Part shown: piece after piece, positions 46,087 through 55,403 of the stretch
Layout of the letters: the number at the start of each line of letters is the position of its first letter
How positions within the stretch are numbered: position 1 is the stretch's first letter
Assembly: GCF_001586165.1 (NCBI RefSeq)
Contig: NZ_CP014608.1
Span: 2,852,001 to 2,916,000, forward strand
Reading direction: 5' to 3'
Source of the DNA: Obesumbacterium proteus
Lineage (GTDB): Bacteria > Pseudomonadota > Gammaproteobacteria > Enterobacterales > Enterobacteriaceae
DNA: 64,000 nt
Translations under genes and position numbers: made by a program
Notes under the pieces: generated by a model
Database searches by the model: none
What the model was told of the DNA's origin: nothing
Seen by the model: the letters and a program-made list of their open reading frames with translations, nothing else

Positions 46087-46305
46087 GGCGCGTTACTGCA
46101 TCCTCGTCAGGGATATTCCACGTTCGGGATAGTCGGCAAAGTTGGAGGAGTATACCTAGTTTATCCCGAGATTGAAGCCTCATAACACCATATGGCATGT
46201 GATAGGTCGAGGATTAAACGTGCCATTTGCATTAGCACCGATTAAGTTACTGTGCAATTGTACAATATTCATACTTTGAACTTAATCGCGTTTCCTAAAC
46301 AAATA

Positions 46306-48037
46306 TCACGTATTTTTATCGTTAGCATCAAAGCTAATGAATCCACTCGGTGAATAAAAACTGACTTGGTTTTTACCACGTTTCTTCGAATAGTAGAGTG
46401 CTTCATCGGCTTGCTTGATAGAGTGGTTAATATTTTGATAGTCATCAAGACGCGCTAATCCACAGCTAATGGTAAACCCCACGCTAGGCTTATTTGGAAT
46501 GGCAATGCGCAGCATTTCAGTACGATGGCGCACCGCATCAATAATTTTCATCGATTGCTGCATATCTTCATATTTAATTAAAATCGCGAACTCTTCCCCA
46601 CCGTAGCGGCAATAAACCGTACTTTTCGGCAGCGACTGTTGCAGCATTTGGCTAAAGGCGATAAGCGCCAAGTCCCCAACGTCATGGCCATAACGGTCGT
46701 TCAATCTTTTAAAATTATCAATATCGATAAGGCAGAAGGCGAGAGGGTAGTCTTTCTCGGTAATTTGGCTGCACTGATTGAAGAATTTACGACGATTATA
46801 AATATTGGTCAGAGGATCGGTTGAAGAAGCTTCGAGTAGCTCATTGATAAGCTCCTGTTTTTCATTTTCTAGCAGATGCTTTTCTATTTGATTTTGGCGT
46901 AGCTGATTAATGGCATCGGATATCGCCGACAGCTCACCGGTCATGATTGAATTATCTGGCGATATCTCAAGATCGCCCTGAGATAACTTCATGATATTTT
47001 TATTGGTGAGCGTCAGCCACAGGCTAATTTTGGATGAAAAAACCAAAATCGGCATAACGATATAGAGCGCGAGCAGCCAGCACAGTGAAATCATGCCGTA
47101 AAGCTGAACTCGGCTGATGCTTATTTTCTTCTCTAACTCATGTAGCTCAAGGGCATAGCTGTTATTCACAAAGATAGCGGAAGCTTTATCAATGCTGATG
47201 ATGTAGCGGTAGAAACCGTCAAACGCATTCGATGATCGACTTTGCATTACGCTGGTAAGGTCGGTGGTTAGATGCCGCATACTTTCTTTACTGAGCTTGT
47301 TTAATAGCTGTTCAATATTGGCCGATGGGTGTGCTCCACCCGGCGCGGTTGCAATAATAAAATCTACCCGCGAACGTAATGAGTCCAACACGCCAATCAA
47401 CTCTATCGAACGTAGATAAGATTGATTGCGCTTCACGTCATCCGTTTTTATGTCGACTAACTGATCAATAAGCTCCGTTGCGGTTAACGTTAAGCGGTTA
47501 TTCAAGCGAACACTTTCGATAAATTTGTAGGAGTGCGTGTCAGATAGCGTGGTGTTATAGACGTATAAGAAATAGAGCTTATTGAGCTCAGTAATAAAAT
47601 AGTTACTCCTCAAATCGAGCTGAGCCTGCATCATCGGACCTGCAGCCGATAGTTCTTGATTGTCGTTGGCCGTGAGTCTGTAGACGAGAGACTTTGCCTG
47701 ATTAAACATCGCATGGGTCTGTTGTTCTAATTCTGTCGCCGATTTGTCAGCAGGGGGGGAGAACCAGCGCTGCGGAGTTGAGTCTGACCTGTTTTTCTGC
47801 TGCAAGAATCTCATCTTGTGTAATGGAATCGCTGATAAAACTGATGCGCTTTAAGCGATGAACTAACAGTGCAGATTGGAAAACTTCAGTGAGCTCGCGC
47901 AGTCGTTTTACTTTGTAGAGGTTTTGCTGGTTTTGAGCGAAATCGACGTGTGCTTTATGCAATGAGCTATAGATAAAAATACCAAAAAAGAACACCAACG
48001 CCGTGGTGAAAATGTAGATAAGGTTTTTTAGCTTCAT
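46306..48037 (-). pseudogene. Diguanylate cyclase gene split by a frameshift in a C7 tract
   Basis: Two overlapping frames make one protein. The first, from ATG at 48037, has a membrane helix (LIYIFTTALVFFFGIFIYSSL) and the start of a sensory domain and stops at 47747. The second, in the other frame, holds the rest. They join at seven C on the minus strand (47753-47759, G on plus); six would restore one frame of about 576 codons, and the span of 1732 bases is one too many. The second part has a further membrane helix (MISLCWLLALYIVMPILVF), a HAMP-like segment, and a GGDEF domain with SSTDPLTNIYNRRKF, DIDNFKRLNDRYGHDVGD and active-site RYGGEEF. No RxxD inhibitory site precedes GGEEF. If repaired it should be an active c-di-GMP synthase. 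E. coli has no such gene between pncB and pepN. Confidence 0.82.
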
Positions 48038-48511
48038 GCACGCTGTTTTCTGGTTTTAGAACTTCGAGGAGCTCATTGAATATATTACTGTCCGCTAAAG
48101 CGGGCGTAATGAACAAGAAACGTCAAACGATAAGGTAACTCTGATCATTATGTCAGAATATCGCCACTCAGAGTAAGTATTTAGGACTGAGAATAATCTT
48201 GCTCCATTATAGCGAATGTTTAGCTAGCCTTTATCCTTTATGGTTTCAATGCTGGGTTGTACACGCTTTTGATTGGGCTTTACTCTGGAAACTTCTGATG
48301 ACACTTGCGTGAATAACAGGCAAACGCACCGGAGTTTCTAGGCAGAGCTTCGGTTTTTCGATCGGTGTGATACAGTTTAGTTAATGGTTGGTTAGGGTGC
48401 TGATTTTTAGTCAGTGGCTATTCAGCAATGGCGCGGTCTACCGCGATACCGCCTTCCTACAGCTTGAATTATTTAGGGCACATATTTTCGGCGAATCCTA
48501 TAAGGGTATTT
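48038..48511. other. Divergent region between the GGDEF gene and pepN
   Basis: 474 bases. I find no additional gene. A candidate extended -10 (TG at 48368, TACAGT at 48371-48376) could serve pepN, with only a weak -35. An in-frame start at 48428 for pepN is upstream of the likely real one. Confidence 0.4.
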
Positions 48512-51130
48512 ATGACACAACAACCTCAAGCCAAGTATCGTCACGACTATCAGGCGCCAGATTATACGATCACCGATCTGGCTCTGGATTTTGATTTGGA
48601 CGCAGAGGTAACCACGGTTACCGCAGTCAGTCAGGTTAAGCGTCAAGGCGCTTCGCAGGCACCTCTTATCCTCAACGGTGAAGATCTCACCCTGAAGAGT
48701 GTTAGCGTGAATGATGCCCCTTGGGAGCATTACCGCGAATCTGAGAATCAGCTCATTCTGGAAAATCTGCCGGAAGCATTCACCTTGACGATTGTGAATG
48801 AAATTCATCCGGCGAAAAACAGTGCCTTGGAAGGACTTTATCTTTCCGGTGATGCGCTGTGTACCCAGTGTGAAGCCGAAGGTTTCCGCCATATCACCTA
48901 TTATCTGGATCGCCCAGATGTTCTGGCTCGCTTCCGCACGCGCATCGTGGCGGATAAAGCGCGTTATCCGTTCCTGCTGTCTAACGGAAACCGTATTGCA
49001 CAGGGGGAGCTACAGGATGGGCGTCACTGGGTGCAATGGGAAGACCCGTTCCCAAAACCAAGCTATTTGTTTGCGCTGGTAGCCGGTGATTTTGACGTTC
49101 TGCGTGACAGCTTTACAACGCAAAGCGGCCGTGACGTTGCACTAGAGCTCTACGTTGACCGCGGTAATCTGGATCGCGCAGGCTGGGCGATGACATCGCT
49201 AAAAAATGCAATGAAGTGGGACGAAACCCGCTTTGGCCTAGAGTACGATCTCGACATCTATATGGTTGTGGCCGTCGACTTCTTTAATATGGGCGCGATG
49301 GAAAACAAAGGTCTGAACATTTTCAACTCGAAATATGTTCTGGCTAAAGCGGAAACCGCGACTGACAAAGATTATCTGGGCATTGAAGCCGTTATTGGAC
49401 ATGAGTATTTCCATAACTGGACCGGTAACCGTGTCACCTGCCGCGACTGGTTCCAGCTCAGTTTGAAAGAAGGTTTAACCGTTTTCCGCGATCAAGAATT
49501 CAGCTCGGATTTAGGCTCCCGCGCGGTAAACCGTATTGATAACGTCCGTGTGATGCGCGGTGCGCAGTTTGCAGAAGATGCCAGCCCAATGGCGCACCCA
49601 ATTCGTCCTGATAAAGTTATCGAGATGAATAACTTCTATACGCTAACCGTATATGAGAAGGGTTCTGAAGTTATTCGAATGATGCATACGCTGTTAGGCG
49701 AAGAAAACTTCCAGAAAGGCATGAAGCTCTATTTTGAACGTCATGACGGAAGTGCAGCGACCTGTGATGATTTTGTTCAGGCGATGGAGGATGCTTCAGG
49801 CGTTGATCTGACATTGTTCCGTCGTTGGTATAGTCAGGCTGGTACGCCAGAGCTGAGCGTGCGTGATGAGTATGATGCTGAGCATCAGCAATATCGTCTC
49901 TACGTGACGCAGCAAACGCCGCCGACCTCCGAACAAGCCGATAAGCTGCCGTTGCATATTCCGTTGGATATCGAGCTTTACGATCCGCAGGGTAACGTGA
50001 TCCCGTTGATGATTGACGGCGAGTCAGTGAGTAACGTGCTTAATGTGACGGAATCTGAGCAAAGCTTCGCGTTTGATAACGTTCCGCATAAGCCAATTCC
50101 TTCTTTATTACGTGAGTTCTCGGCGCCGGTAAAATTAGAGTATCCGTATAGCGACCAGCAGCTGAGCTTCTTGATGCAGCATGCGCGCAATAATTTCTCG
50201 CGTTGGGATGCGGCTCAAATGCTGTTGGCAAAATATGTGCGCCTCAACGTTGCGAAATTCCAGCAGAATCAGCCTTTGTCGCTGCCAATGCATGTTGTTG
50301 ATGCGTTCCGTGCGGTGCTATTGGATGAAACCTTGGATCCGGCACTGGCGGCACAAATTCTGACGCTGCCATCTGAAAATGAAATGGCTGAGCTGTTTAG
50401 CATCATCGATCCTGAAGCGATCGGTGCGGTGCACGCGGCTATCACGCGTCTGCTGGCGAAAGAAATGGCGGATGAATGGCTGGCGGTTTACAACAATAAC
50501 CGCACGCCTGAATATCGCATCGATCATGCTGATATTGCCAAACGTTCGCTGCGTAATGTCTGCCTGCGCTATTTAGCCTTTGGCGAAGACGTGGTGCTGG
50601 CCGATGAATTAGTGGTGCGTCAGTATGAAAATGCGAACAACATGACCGATTCGTTAGCCGCGCTGTCGGCTGCCGTTGGCGCTGAGTTGCCGTGCCGCGA
50701 CCGCCTGATGGCTGAGTTTGACGAACGCTGGCATCAAGATGGTCTGGTGATGGACAAGTGGTTCATGCTGCAAGCGACTAGCCCGTCTGCGCTGGTTTTG
50801 GACAATGTAAAAGCGCTGCTTAAACACCGTTCATTTACGCTGAGCAATCCTAACCGTATTCGCTCGCTGGTGGGCGCATTTGCACGGGCTAATCCGTCAG
50901 CATTCCACGCTGCGGATGGTTCAGGCTATGCGTTCTTAACCGAGATCTTGAAAGATCTGAATACCCGTAACCCACAGGTTGCGGCACGCATGATCGAACC
51001 ATTGATTCGCTTGAAACGCTATGACGAAAGCCGTCAGGCTCTGATGCGTAAATCGTTGGAAGAACTGAAAGGATTAGAAAACCTGTCAGGCGATCTGTTT
51101 GAGAAGATCACCAAAGCGCTCAATGCATAA
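48512..51130 (+). CDS. pepN: Aminopeptidase N
   Basis: An 872-residue M1-family zinc aminopeptidase (E. coli 870) that removes N-terminal residues from peptides in the cytoplasm. Key motifs are the GxMEN exopeptidase motif (NMGAMENKGLNIFNSKYVL) and the zinc site HEYFHNWTGNRVTCRDWFQLSLKEGLTVFRDQEF, with His297, His301 and the distal Glu. The N-terminal beta domain, catalytic domain and C-terminal helical domain are complete. The ATG at 48512 gives MTQQPQAKYRHDY, the family start, with TAAGGG upstream. A bidirectional terminator separates it from ssuE. Confidence 0.97.
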   Translation: MTQQPQAKYRHDYQAPDYTITDLALDFDLDAEVTTVTAVSQVKRQGASQAPLILNGEDLTLKSVSVNDAPWEHYRESENQLILENLPEAFTLTIVNEIHPAKNSALEGLYLSGDALCTQCEAEGFRHITYYLDRPDVLARFRTRIVADKARYPFLLSNGNRIAQGELQDGRHWVQWEDPFPKPSYLFALVAGDFDVLRDSFTTQSGRDVALELYVDRGNLDRAGWAMTSLKNAMKWDETRFGLEYDLDIYMVVAVDFFNMGAMENKGLNIFNSKYVLAKAETATDKDYLGIEAVIGHEYFHNWTGNRVTCRDWFQLSLKEGLTVFRDQEFSSDLGSRAVNRIDNVRVMRGAQFAEDASPMAHPIRPDKVIEMNNFYTLTVYEKGSEVIRMMHTLLGEENFQKGMKLYFERHDGSAATCDDFVQAMEDASGVDLTLFRRWYSQAGTPELSVRDEYDAEHQQYRLYVTQQTPPTSEQADKLPLHIPLDIELYDPQGNVIPLMIDGESVSNVLNVTESEQSFAFDNVPHKPIPSLLREFSAPVKLEYPYSDQQLSFLMQHARNNFSRWDAAQMLLAKYVRLNVAKFQQNQPLSLPMHVVDAFRAVLLDETLDPALAAQILTLPSENEMAELFSIIDPEAIGAVHAAITRLLAKEMADEWLAVYNNNRTPEYRIDHADIAKRSLRNVCLRYLAFGEDVVLADELVVRQYENANNMTDSLAALSAAVGAELPCRDRLMAEFDERWHQDGLVMDKWFMLQATSPSALVLDNVKALLKHRSFTLSNPNRIRSLVGAFARANPSAFHAADGSGYAFLTEILKDLNTRNPQVAARMIEPLIRLKRYDESRQALMRKSLEELKGLENLSGDLFEKITKALNA

Positions 51131-51154
51131 CGATTAACCTAAAGCACTAAACTG

Positions 51155-51187
51155 AAGCCCCGCAGCATCTATTGCGGGGCTTTTTTT
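51155..51187. terminator. Bidirectional terminator between pepN and ssuE
   Basis: AAGCCCCGCA at 51155-51164 pairs with its complement at 51173-51182, followed by TTTTTTT on the plus strand. Confidence 0.85.
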
Positions 51188-51755
51188 ATTCATGGTTGGC
51201 CGCATGTTCTTTGGTGGCGAGAGATACCCCTCTGCGCTGAATGGCGGCATAAAATGTGGTGAGTGACTCTTCTAGGCGTTCTGCCAGAGCCGCCTCCAGC
51301 GTGGCTTCCCGTGAGGCGTAATCAATCTGTAGGCCGGTTGCAAAAACACCATGTAATACCTCTTGCGCTTTTAACGCGCTGAGTACGGGTTTGAGCGCGT
51401 AGTCCAAGGCTAAAAAGTGATTGGACGATCCTGCGGTAGCAAGCGGAAGCACCACTTTGTGTTCAAGTGCTCGTTCGGGAAGCAGGTCTAGAATACTTTT
51501 CAAGGCTCCAGAATAAGCGGCCTTATAAACCGGTGTCGCGACCAGAAGACCGTCTGCTCGGCTCAAGGCGTGGTTCAACGCCAGTATTTGTGGGCTATTA
51601 AAATTGGCGAATAAGAGATCTTCAGCCACGAAATCTTGCAGGCTAAAATGCACGATTTCTACGTTATGACGAGCGAGCCAGCGGTGAGCAACCGCCAGTA
51701 GTGCGGAAGAACGTGATGGCTGTTTTGGGCTACCAGCCAGCGAAACAATAACCAT
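51186..51755 (-). CDS. ssuE: NADPH-dependent FMN reductase SsuE
   Basis: A 189-residue flavodoxin-like FMN reductase (E. coli SsuE 191). SsuE supplies reduced FMN to the alkanesulfonate monooxygenase SsuD for sulfur scavenging. Motifs are MVIVSLAGSPKQPSRSSALL, ADGLLVATPVYKAAYSGALKSILDLLPERAL and LDYALKPVLSALKAQEVLHGVFA. The ATG at 51755 has GGAG six bases upstream. In E. coli it heads ssuEADCB, but the other four genes are not here: the gene on its plus-strand side is pyrD. It may reduce flavin for another monooxygenase located elsewhere. Confidence 0.93.
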   Translation of the reverse strand: MVIVSLAGSPKQPSRSSALLAVAHRWLARHNVEIVHFSLQDFVAEDLLFANFNSPQILALNHALSRADGLLVATPVYKAAYSGALKSILDLLPERALEHKVVLPLATAGSSNHFLALDYALKPVLSALKAQEVLHGVFATGLQIDYASREATLEAALAERLEESLTTFYAAIQRRGVSLATKEHAANHE

Positions 51756-51994
51756 AGAAGGCTCCAATTAAGCGTAAATGGAATGTTAAATCTAAATTCC
51801 ATTTCACCCTAACAGTCAAAATAAGTTATTAAAAATTTCTTTTTATTCTTTTAAGTTCAAAAATTTTATATAGGCAATCGGATATCTTGCCGCTATCTCA
51901 AAACCTAAACGTCACTAAATGCCTATAAATGAGTGGGTAAGGGTAATCGTTTGCGCTGAATGCGTTCTTTTTGTCTTTAATCAATTCCAATCTG

Positions 51995-52049
51995 TTGAAA
52001 GATACCGGATAATACCGCCCCGACTTGCCACCGGGACTCAGGAGATACC
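51995..52049 (+). promoter_or_regulatory. pyrD leader with candidate start-site-switch signal
   Basis: ACCGCCCCGACTTG lies 24-37 bases before the start, followed by CGGGACTCAGGAG. A CCCG...CGGG pair could form a small hairpin beside the ribosome binding site. In E. coli pyrD, CTP-sensitive choice of start site decides whether a leader hairpin hides the Shine-Dalgarno. The likeness here is only approximate. Confidence 0.3.
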
Positions 52050-53060
52050 ATGCTTTACCCCTTCGTTAGAAAGGCACTTTTCCAGCTCGATCCAGAGCGC
52101 GCGCACGAATTCACATTTAAGCAGCTTCGCCGTATTACGGGCACTCCGCTGGAGTTTCTGGTTCGTCAGTCAGTGGCTTCTAAGCCGGTAACATGCATGG
52201 GATTATCTTTCAAAAATCCGCTCGGCCTTGCCACGGGTTTAGACAAAGATGGTGAATGTATTGATGCGTTAGGCGCAATGGGATTTGGTTTTATCGAAGT
52301 TGGCACCGTAACGCCTCGCGCTCAATCGGGTAATGATAAGCCACGTTTATTCCGTCTTGTTGAAGCTGAAGGCTTAATTAACCGCATGGGGTTTAATAAC
52401 CATGGGGTCGATAATCTGGTCGAGAACGTCAAAAAATCTCATTTTGGCGGCGTGTTAGGGATCAATATTGGCAAGAATAAAGATACGCCGGTTGAGCAGG
52501 GTAAAGACGATTATTTAATCTGCATGGAAAAGGTTTACTCCTATGCCGGTTACATTGCGATAAATATCTCCTCACCAAATACGCCGGGTTTAAGAACCTT
52601 GCAATATGGTGAAGCATTAGACGATCTATTAACGGCGATAAAAGCAAAGCAGATCGAGCTACAACAGAAACATCATAAATATGTTCCTATTGCGGTGAAG
52701 ATCGCGCCGGATCTTTCTCATGAGGAATTGATTCAGGTCGCCGATAGTTTAGTTCGCCATAATATAGATGGGGTTATTGCCACGAATACCACGTTAGATC
52801 GTAAATTAGTTAACGGGTTTAATTATTGCGATCAGACGGGTGGACTTAGCGGACGTCCTTTACAGCTGCACAGTACGGAAATTGTGCGCCAGCTATCTAA
52901 AGAGTTGCAGGGGCGCTTACCGATCATTGGTGTTGGCGGGATCGACTCCGTCATTGCAGCCAGAGAAAAAATAGATGCCGGTGCTTCATTGGTTCAAATC
53001 TATTCAGGTTTTATCTTTAAAGGACCAGGTCTGATTAAAGATATCGTTAACTACATCTAA
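52050..53060 (+). CDS. pyrD: Dihydroorotate dehydrogenase (quinone), class 2
   Basis: The 336-residue membrane-associated flavoprotein that oxidises dihydroorotate to orotate in pyrimidine synthesis and passes electrons to quinone. The N-terminal amphipathic region (MLYPFVRKALFQLDPERAHEF) binds the membrane. Further motifs are GLATGLDKDGECIDALGAMGFGFIEVGTVTP, the active-site NISSPNTPGLR, and the FMN-binding IIGVGGIDS and GASLVQIYSGFIF. The length equals E. coli. The strong GGAG site at 52040 precedes the ATG. Confidence 0.97.
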   Translation: MLYPFVRKALFQLDPERAHEFTFKQLRRITGTPLEFLVRQSVASKPVTCMGLSFKNPLGLATGLDKDGECIDALGAMGFGFIEVGTVTPRAQSGNDKPRLFRLVEAEGLINRMGFNNHGVDNLVENVKKSHFGGVLGINIGKNKDTPVEQGKDDYLICMEKVYSYAGYIAINISSPNTPGLRTLQYGEALDDLLTAIKAKQIELQQKHHKYVPIAVKIAPDLSHEELIQVADSLVRHNIDGVIATNTTLDRKLVNGFNYCDQTGGLSGRPLQLHSTEIVRQLSKELQGRLPIIGVGGIDSVIAAREKIDAGASLVQIYSGFIFKGPGLIKDIVNYI

Positions 53061-53245
53061 TTATTTACCTGCCTATTTGCCCCGGGGGTTTATTTCTTCT
53101 TCGGGGTAGTCTATATTTCAACCGTTCTGCCAATTAATTGCCCAAACGAATCACGCTAATTTAAGCAAAGCATGATTTGGCCGTATTAATGATATGGGCA
53201 ACAGTCGAATCACGATCCTGATGGTCGATGCAGAAGAGGGATGTT

Positions 53246-53794
53246 ATGAATATAAAACCGGGCGATAACTGGCGCTGGTATTTTGATGAGGAACACGATC
53301 GTTTGATGTTGGATTTAGCCAACGGAATGATCTTTCGATCCCGCTTTGCGGCCAAAATGCTGACGCCAGATGCTTTTGAAGAATGCTCATTTTGTGTTGA
53401 TGATGCAGCGCTCTATTACCAGTTTGAAGAACGAAGCCGTCAGACGGGATTAAAAAAAGAACAACGTGCAGAATTAATATTAAATGCGCTAGTTGCGCAG
53501 CGTTTTCTGAAACCGCTGATGCCAAAAAGTTGGCATTTTGCTCCACAGTCTTGTTCGGTAAGTCCGGCTTTGGGCGAAGTGGTTGCCGTGCAGGTTTCTA
53601 ATACTGCCGAGCAGGCGCGTTTACTGGTGGTTGAGTCTGGAGATAGTGCCAGTTTATGTCTTTTAGCCCAGCCTTATTTGCAGCTGGCAGGCAAAGCCAT
53701 GCAGCTTGGCGACGCAATTAAAGTGATGCACGACAGATTAATTGCCCTACAGCCATCCGCTGACGCTGAAGATATTTTGGCCTATGCCGTTTAA
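53246..53794 (+). CDS. zapC: Cell division protein ZapC
   Basis: A 182-residue orthologue of E. coli YcbW/ZapC (180), which binds FtsZ, stabilises its filaments and is recruited to the Z-ring. The protein starts MNIKPGDNWRWYFDEEHDRLMLDLANGMIFRSRF, with LILNALVAQRFLKPLMPKSWHF in the middle. The ATG at 53246 is chosen over an in-frame start at 53228 because of the better GAGG site and the family N-terminus. The gene follows pyrD as in E. coli, with about 185 bases between them. Confidence 0.94.
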   Translation: MNIKPGDNWRWYFDEEHDRLMLDLANGMIFRSRFAAKMLTPDAFEECSFCVDDAALYYQFEERSRQTGLKKEQRAELILNALVAQRFLKPLMPKSWHFAPQSCSVSPALGEVVAVQVSNTAEQARLLVVESGDSASLCLLAQPYLQLAGKAMQLGDAIKVMHDRLIALQPSADAEDILAYAV

Positions 53795-53863
53795 TATATG
53801 CGGGCAGTAAATATCCCGCATATATCCATTATTAGAACAATAGCTATTATAGAACGACGACGA

Positions 53864-54967
53864 TTAAGCTAATTTGATATCGCTTTTGGGAATGCAGCTA
53901 CAGCTAAGAATGAGACCATTCTCGCCCACGGCGCTTTTCTTTAGCGGTGTAACTTCCCCTTCGTTTAGCGTTAATTTGCAAGAACCGCATAATCCTGCTC
54001 GGCAAGAATAGGGAATTCTGATCCCTTGAGCTTCCAGCTGCTCTAACAGAATCTGCTGGTTATTGCCGGTAAATACCTGCCCTTGATATTCAATTTTGAC
54101 GCTTTTTTCGCCTGAATCTGGTACTGATAGAGATTCGTTTGTTTCTCCAGCGGAATAAAGGCGAGGAGGGCGAACGCTGAGTATTTCAACGCTATCCCCT
54201 TGGCGAATAACCCCACCGCTGCGTGCGATCATATTCATACCGAAATCCACATCGCCATTGTCTGCGGTGCGGAATGACTGCAAGGTTTTTAGCGGTTCAC
54301 CTGCGGGGTGTTTACGGCCACGGTCGGTGCTCACGGTGGTAAGAATACAGCGGCTGCATGGTTTGACTAAATCAAAAATAATCTCGCCGATGCGGATAAC
54401 CTGCCAGCTATCTTCATCAAAAGCCTGAGCTCCGCTAACGACAATATTCGGTCGAAACTGTTCAATACGAATGGCGCTTGGGCTGCGCTGCTGTAAATTC
54501 TGAAACGACGCTTCATTAATTAATAAAAAAGGGTAGCCGTCAGCAAACGTAAGCGGAATTTCTGGATGACGTTTTACGCGCCGGCTGAGCTCATCGCCTA
54601 GCCAACGAAGCTGAACGTCGCGCTTAAAATAGCGGCTAAGCCATACGTTTATCTGAGTCGGCGCAACCAGCGCGGTAAAATGATTGCCCCAAACTTCGGT
54701 AGGTTGTTGCTCATTAATAAAGTCACGCCATAACACCATAATACTTTCACCGTCTGGCGCGGTGAGAGCAATACCGTTTGGTAATAAAGACGGTGTGAAT
54801 GTCACCATCTGTGGATTTTGGCGAGCGGTAATAAAGGTGCCGTCAGTTTCAGTTATCATCAACGCACGATCGAATGCTAAACCACTTGGCAAAACCTGAG
54901 CCTGTGAAAGCTGTAAGCCACGCATGGATTTTATCGGATGAACATACAGCTTTGATAACGTGATCAT
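53864..54967 (-). CDS. ycbX: YcbX, MOSC and 2Fe-2S domain N-hydroxylated-base reductase
   Basis: A 367-residue protein (E. coli 369) with an N-terminal MOSC-beta-barrel domain (SKLYVHPIKSMRGLQLSQAQVL), a MOSC domain (about 150-270, with LVKPCSRCILTTVSTDRG and the molybdenum-binding cysteine) and a C-terminal ferredoxin domain with CRAGLCGSCKL and a further cysteine in LSCSC. E. coli YcbX reduces N-hydroxylated base analogues such as 6-hydroxylaminopurine with electrons from CysJ. The ATG at 54967 follows GGAAGTG. It is divergent from rlmL and next to the ydfZ-like gene. Confidence 0.94.
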   Translation of the reverse strand: MITLSKLYVHPIKSMRGLQLSQAQVLPSGLAFDRALMITETDGTFITARQNPQMVTFTPSLLPNGIALTAPDGESIMVLWRDFINEQQPTEVWGNHFTALVAPTQINVWLSRYFKRDVQLRWLGDELSRRVKRHPEIPLTFADGYPFLLINEASFQNLQQRSPSAIRIEQFRPNIVVSGAQAFDEDSWQVIRIGEIIFDLVKPCSRCILTTVSTDRGRKHPAGEPLKTLQSFRTADNGDVDFGMNMIARSGGVIRQGDSVEILSVRPPRLYSAGETNESLSVPDSGEKSVKIEYQGQVFTGNNQQILLEQLEAQGIRIPYSCRAGLCGSCKLTLNEGEVTPLKKSAVGENGLILSCSCIPKSDIKLA

Positions 54968-55112
54968 TTCAGCACTTCCTCGTTCCGTCGTTTTTAAAAG
55001 AATTTCAGCCGATCACTTTATGATACCTCGTTCATATTGAACAGATAGCGCAGCGTTTTCTTTTATGGGTACAGAACTATCGGTAGGTGTAGATGCGGTG
55101 GGGAAGAGATGC

Positions 55113-55143
55113 AGTGCCGATCGATAGATCTGCGACCGGCACT
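55113..55143. repeat. Hairpin downstream of the ydfZ-like gene
   Basis: AGTGCCG at 55113-55119 pairs with CGGCACT at 55137-55143, with an additional inner TCG-CGA pairing. There is no T-run, so its role as a terminator is uncertain. Confidence 0.4.
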
Positions 55144-55184
55144 TAACGGTGAGTATTAACGCGCAATATAGGACTAGATAGGAC

Positions 55185-55403
55185 TTAGTTCATCCCTAAG
55201 CGAACAAGATCGGTCGGAACGTAACGATCGCTGAGGTTATCAATATCCACGCATTTTGAACGACGGATTTGCGCTGAGGACAGGTTGTCACCGTGAATCG
55301 CGGTAATTACACCAATCTCACCGGTACCACTCACCATGACGCGGCTGCCAACTTTAATAGCGTTGCGGTTGCGATCGTATGTCATCACGCTTTCTTGGGT
55401 CAT
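55185..55403 (-). CDS. ydfZ: YdfZ-like small protein (putative selenium-associated)
   Basis: A 72-residue protein matching E. coli YdfZ in TYDRNRNAI, VGSRVMVSGTGEIGVITAI, AQIRRSK and the C-terminal LVRLGMN. E. coli YdfZ is known as a selenium-binding protein of unclear function, whose gene is activated by FNR. Only the first 40 or so residues have clear family character; a single cysteine occurs after RRSK. The ATG at 55403 has GGAGGAG upstream; an earlier in-frame start at 55421 adds six residues. A class II FNR-like site lies upstream. In E. coli ydfZ is far away, near other genes. Confidence 0.85.
   Translation of the reverse strand: MTQESVMTYDRNRNAIKVGSRVMVSGTGEIGVITAIHGDNLSSAQIRRSKCVDIDNLSDRYVPTDLVRLGMN

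Noticed and set aside
46246..46300. A NadR-like TGTTTA element and a short ATTGTACAAT palindrome upstream of pncB
   Set aside because: The NadR half-site has no inverted partner and lies about 200 bases upstream of pncB, at the end of the GGDEF gene; the palindrome is short and probably chance.
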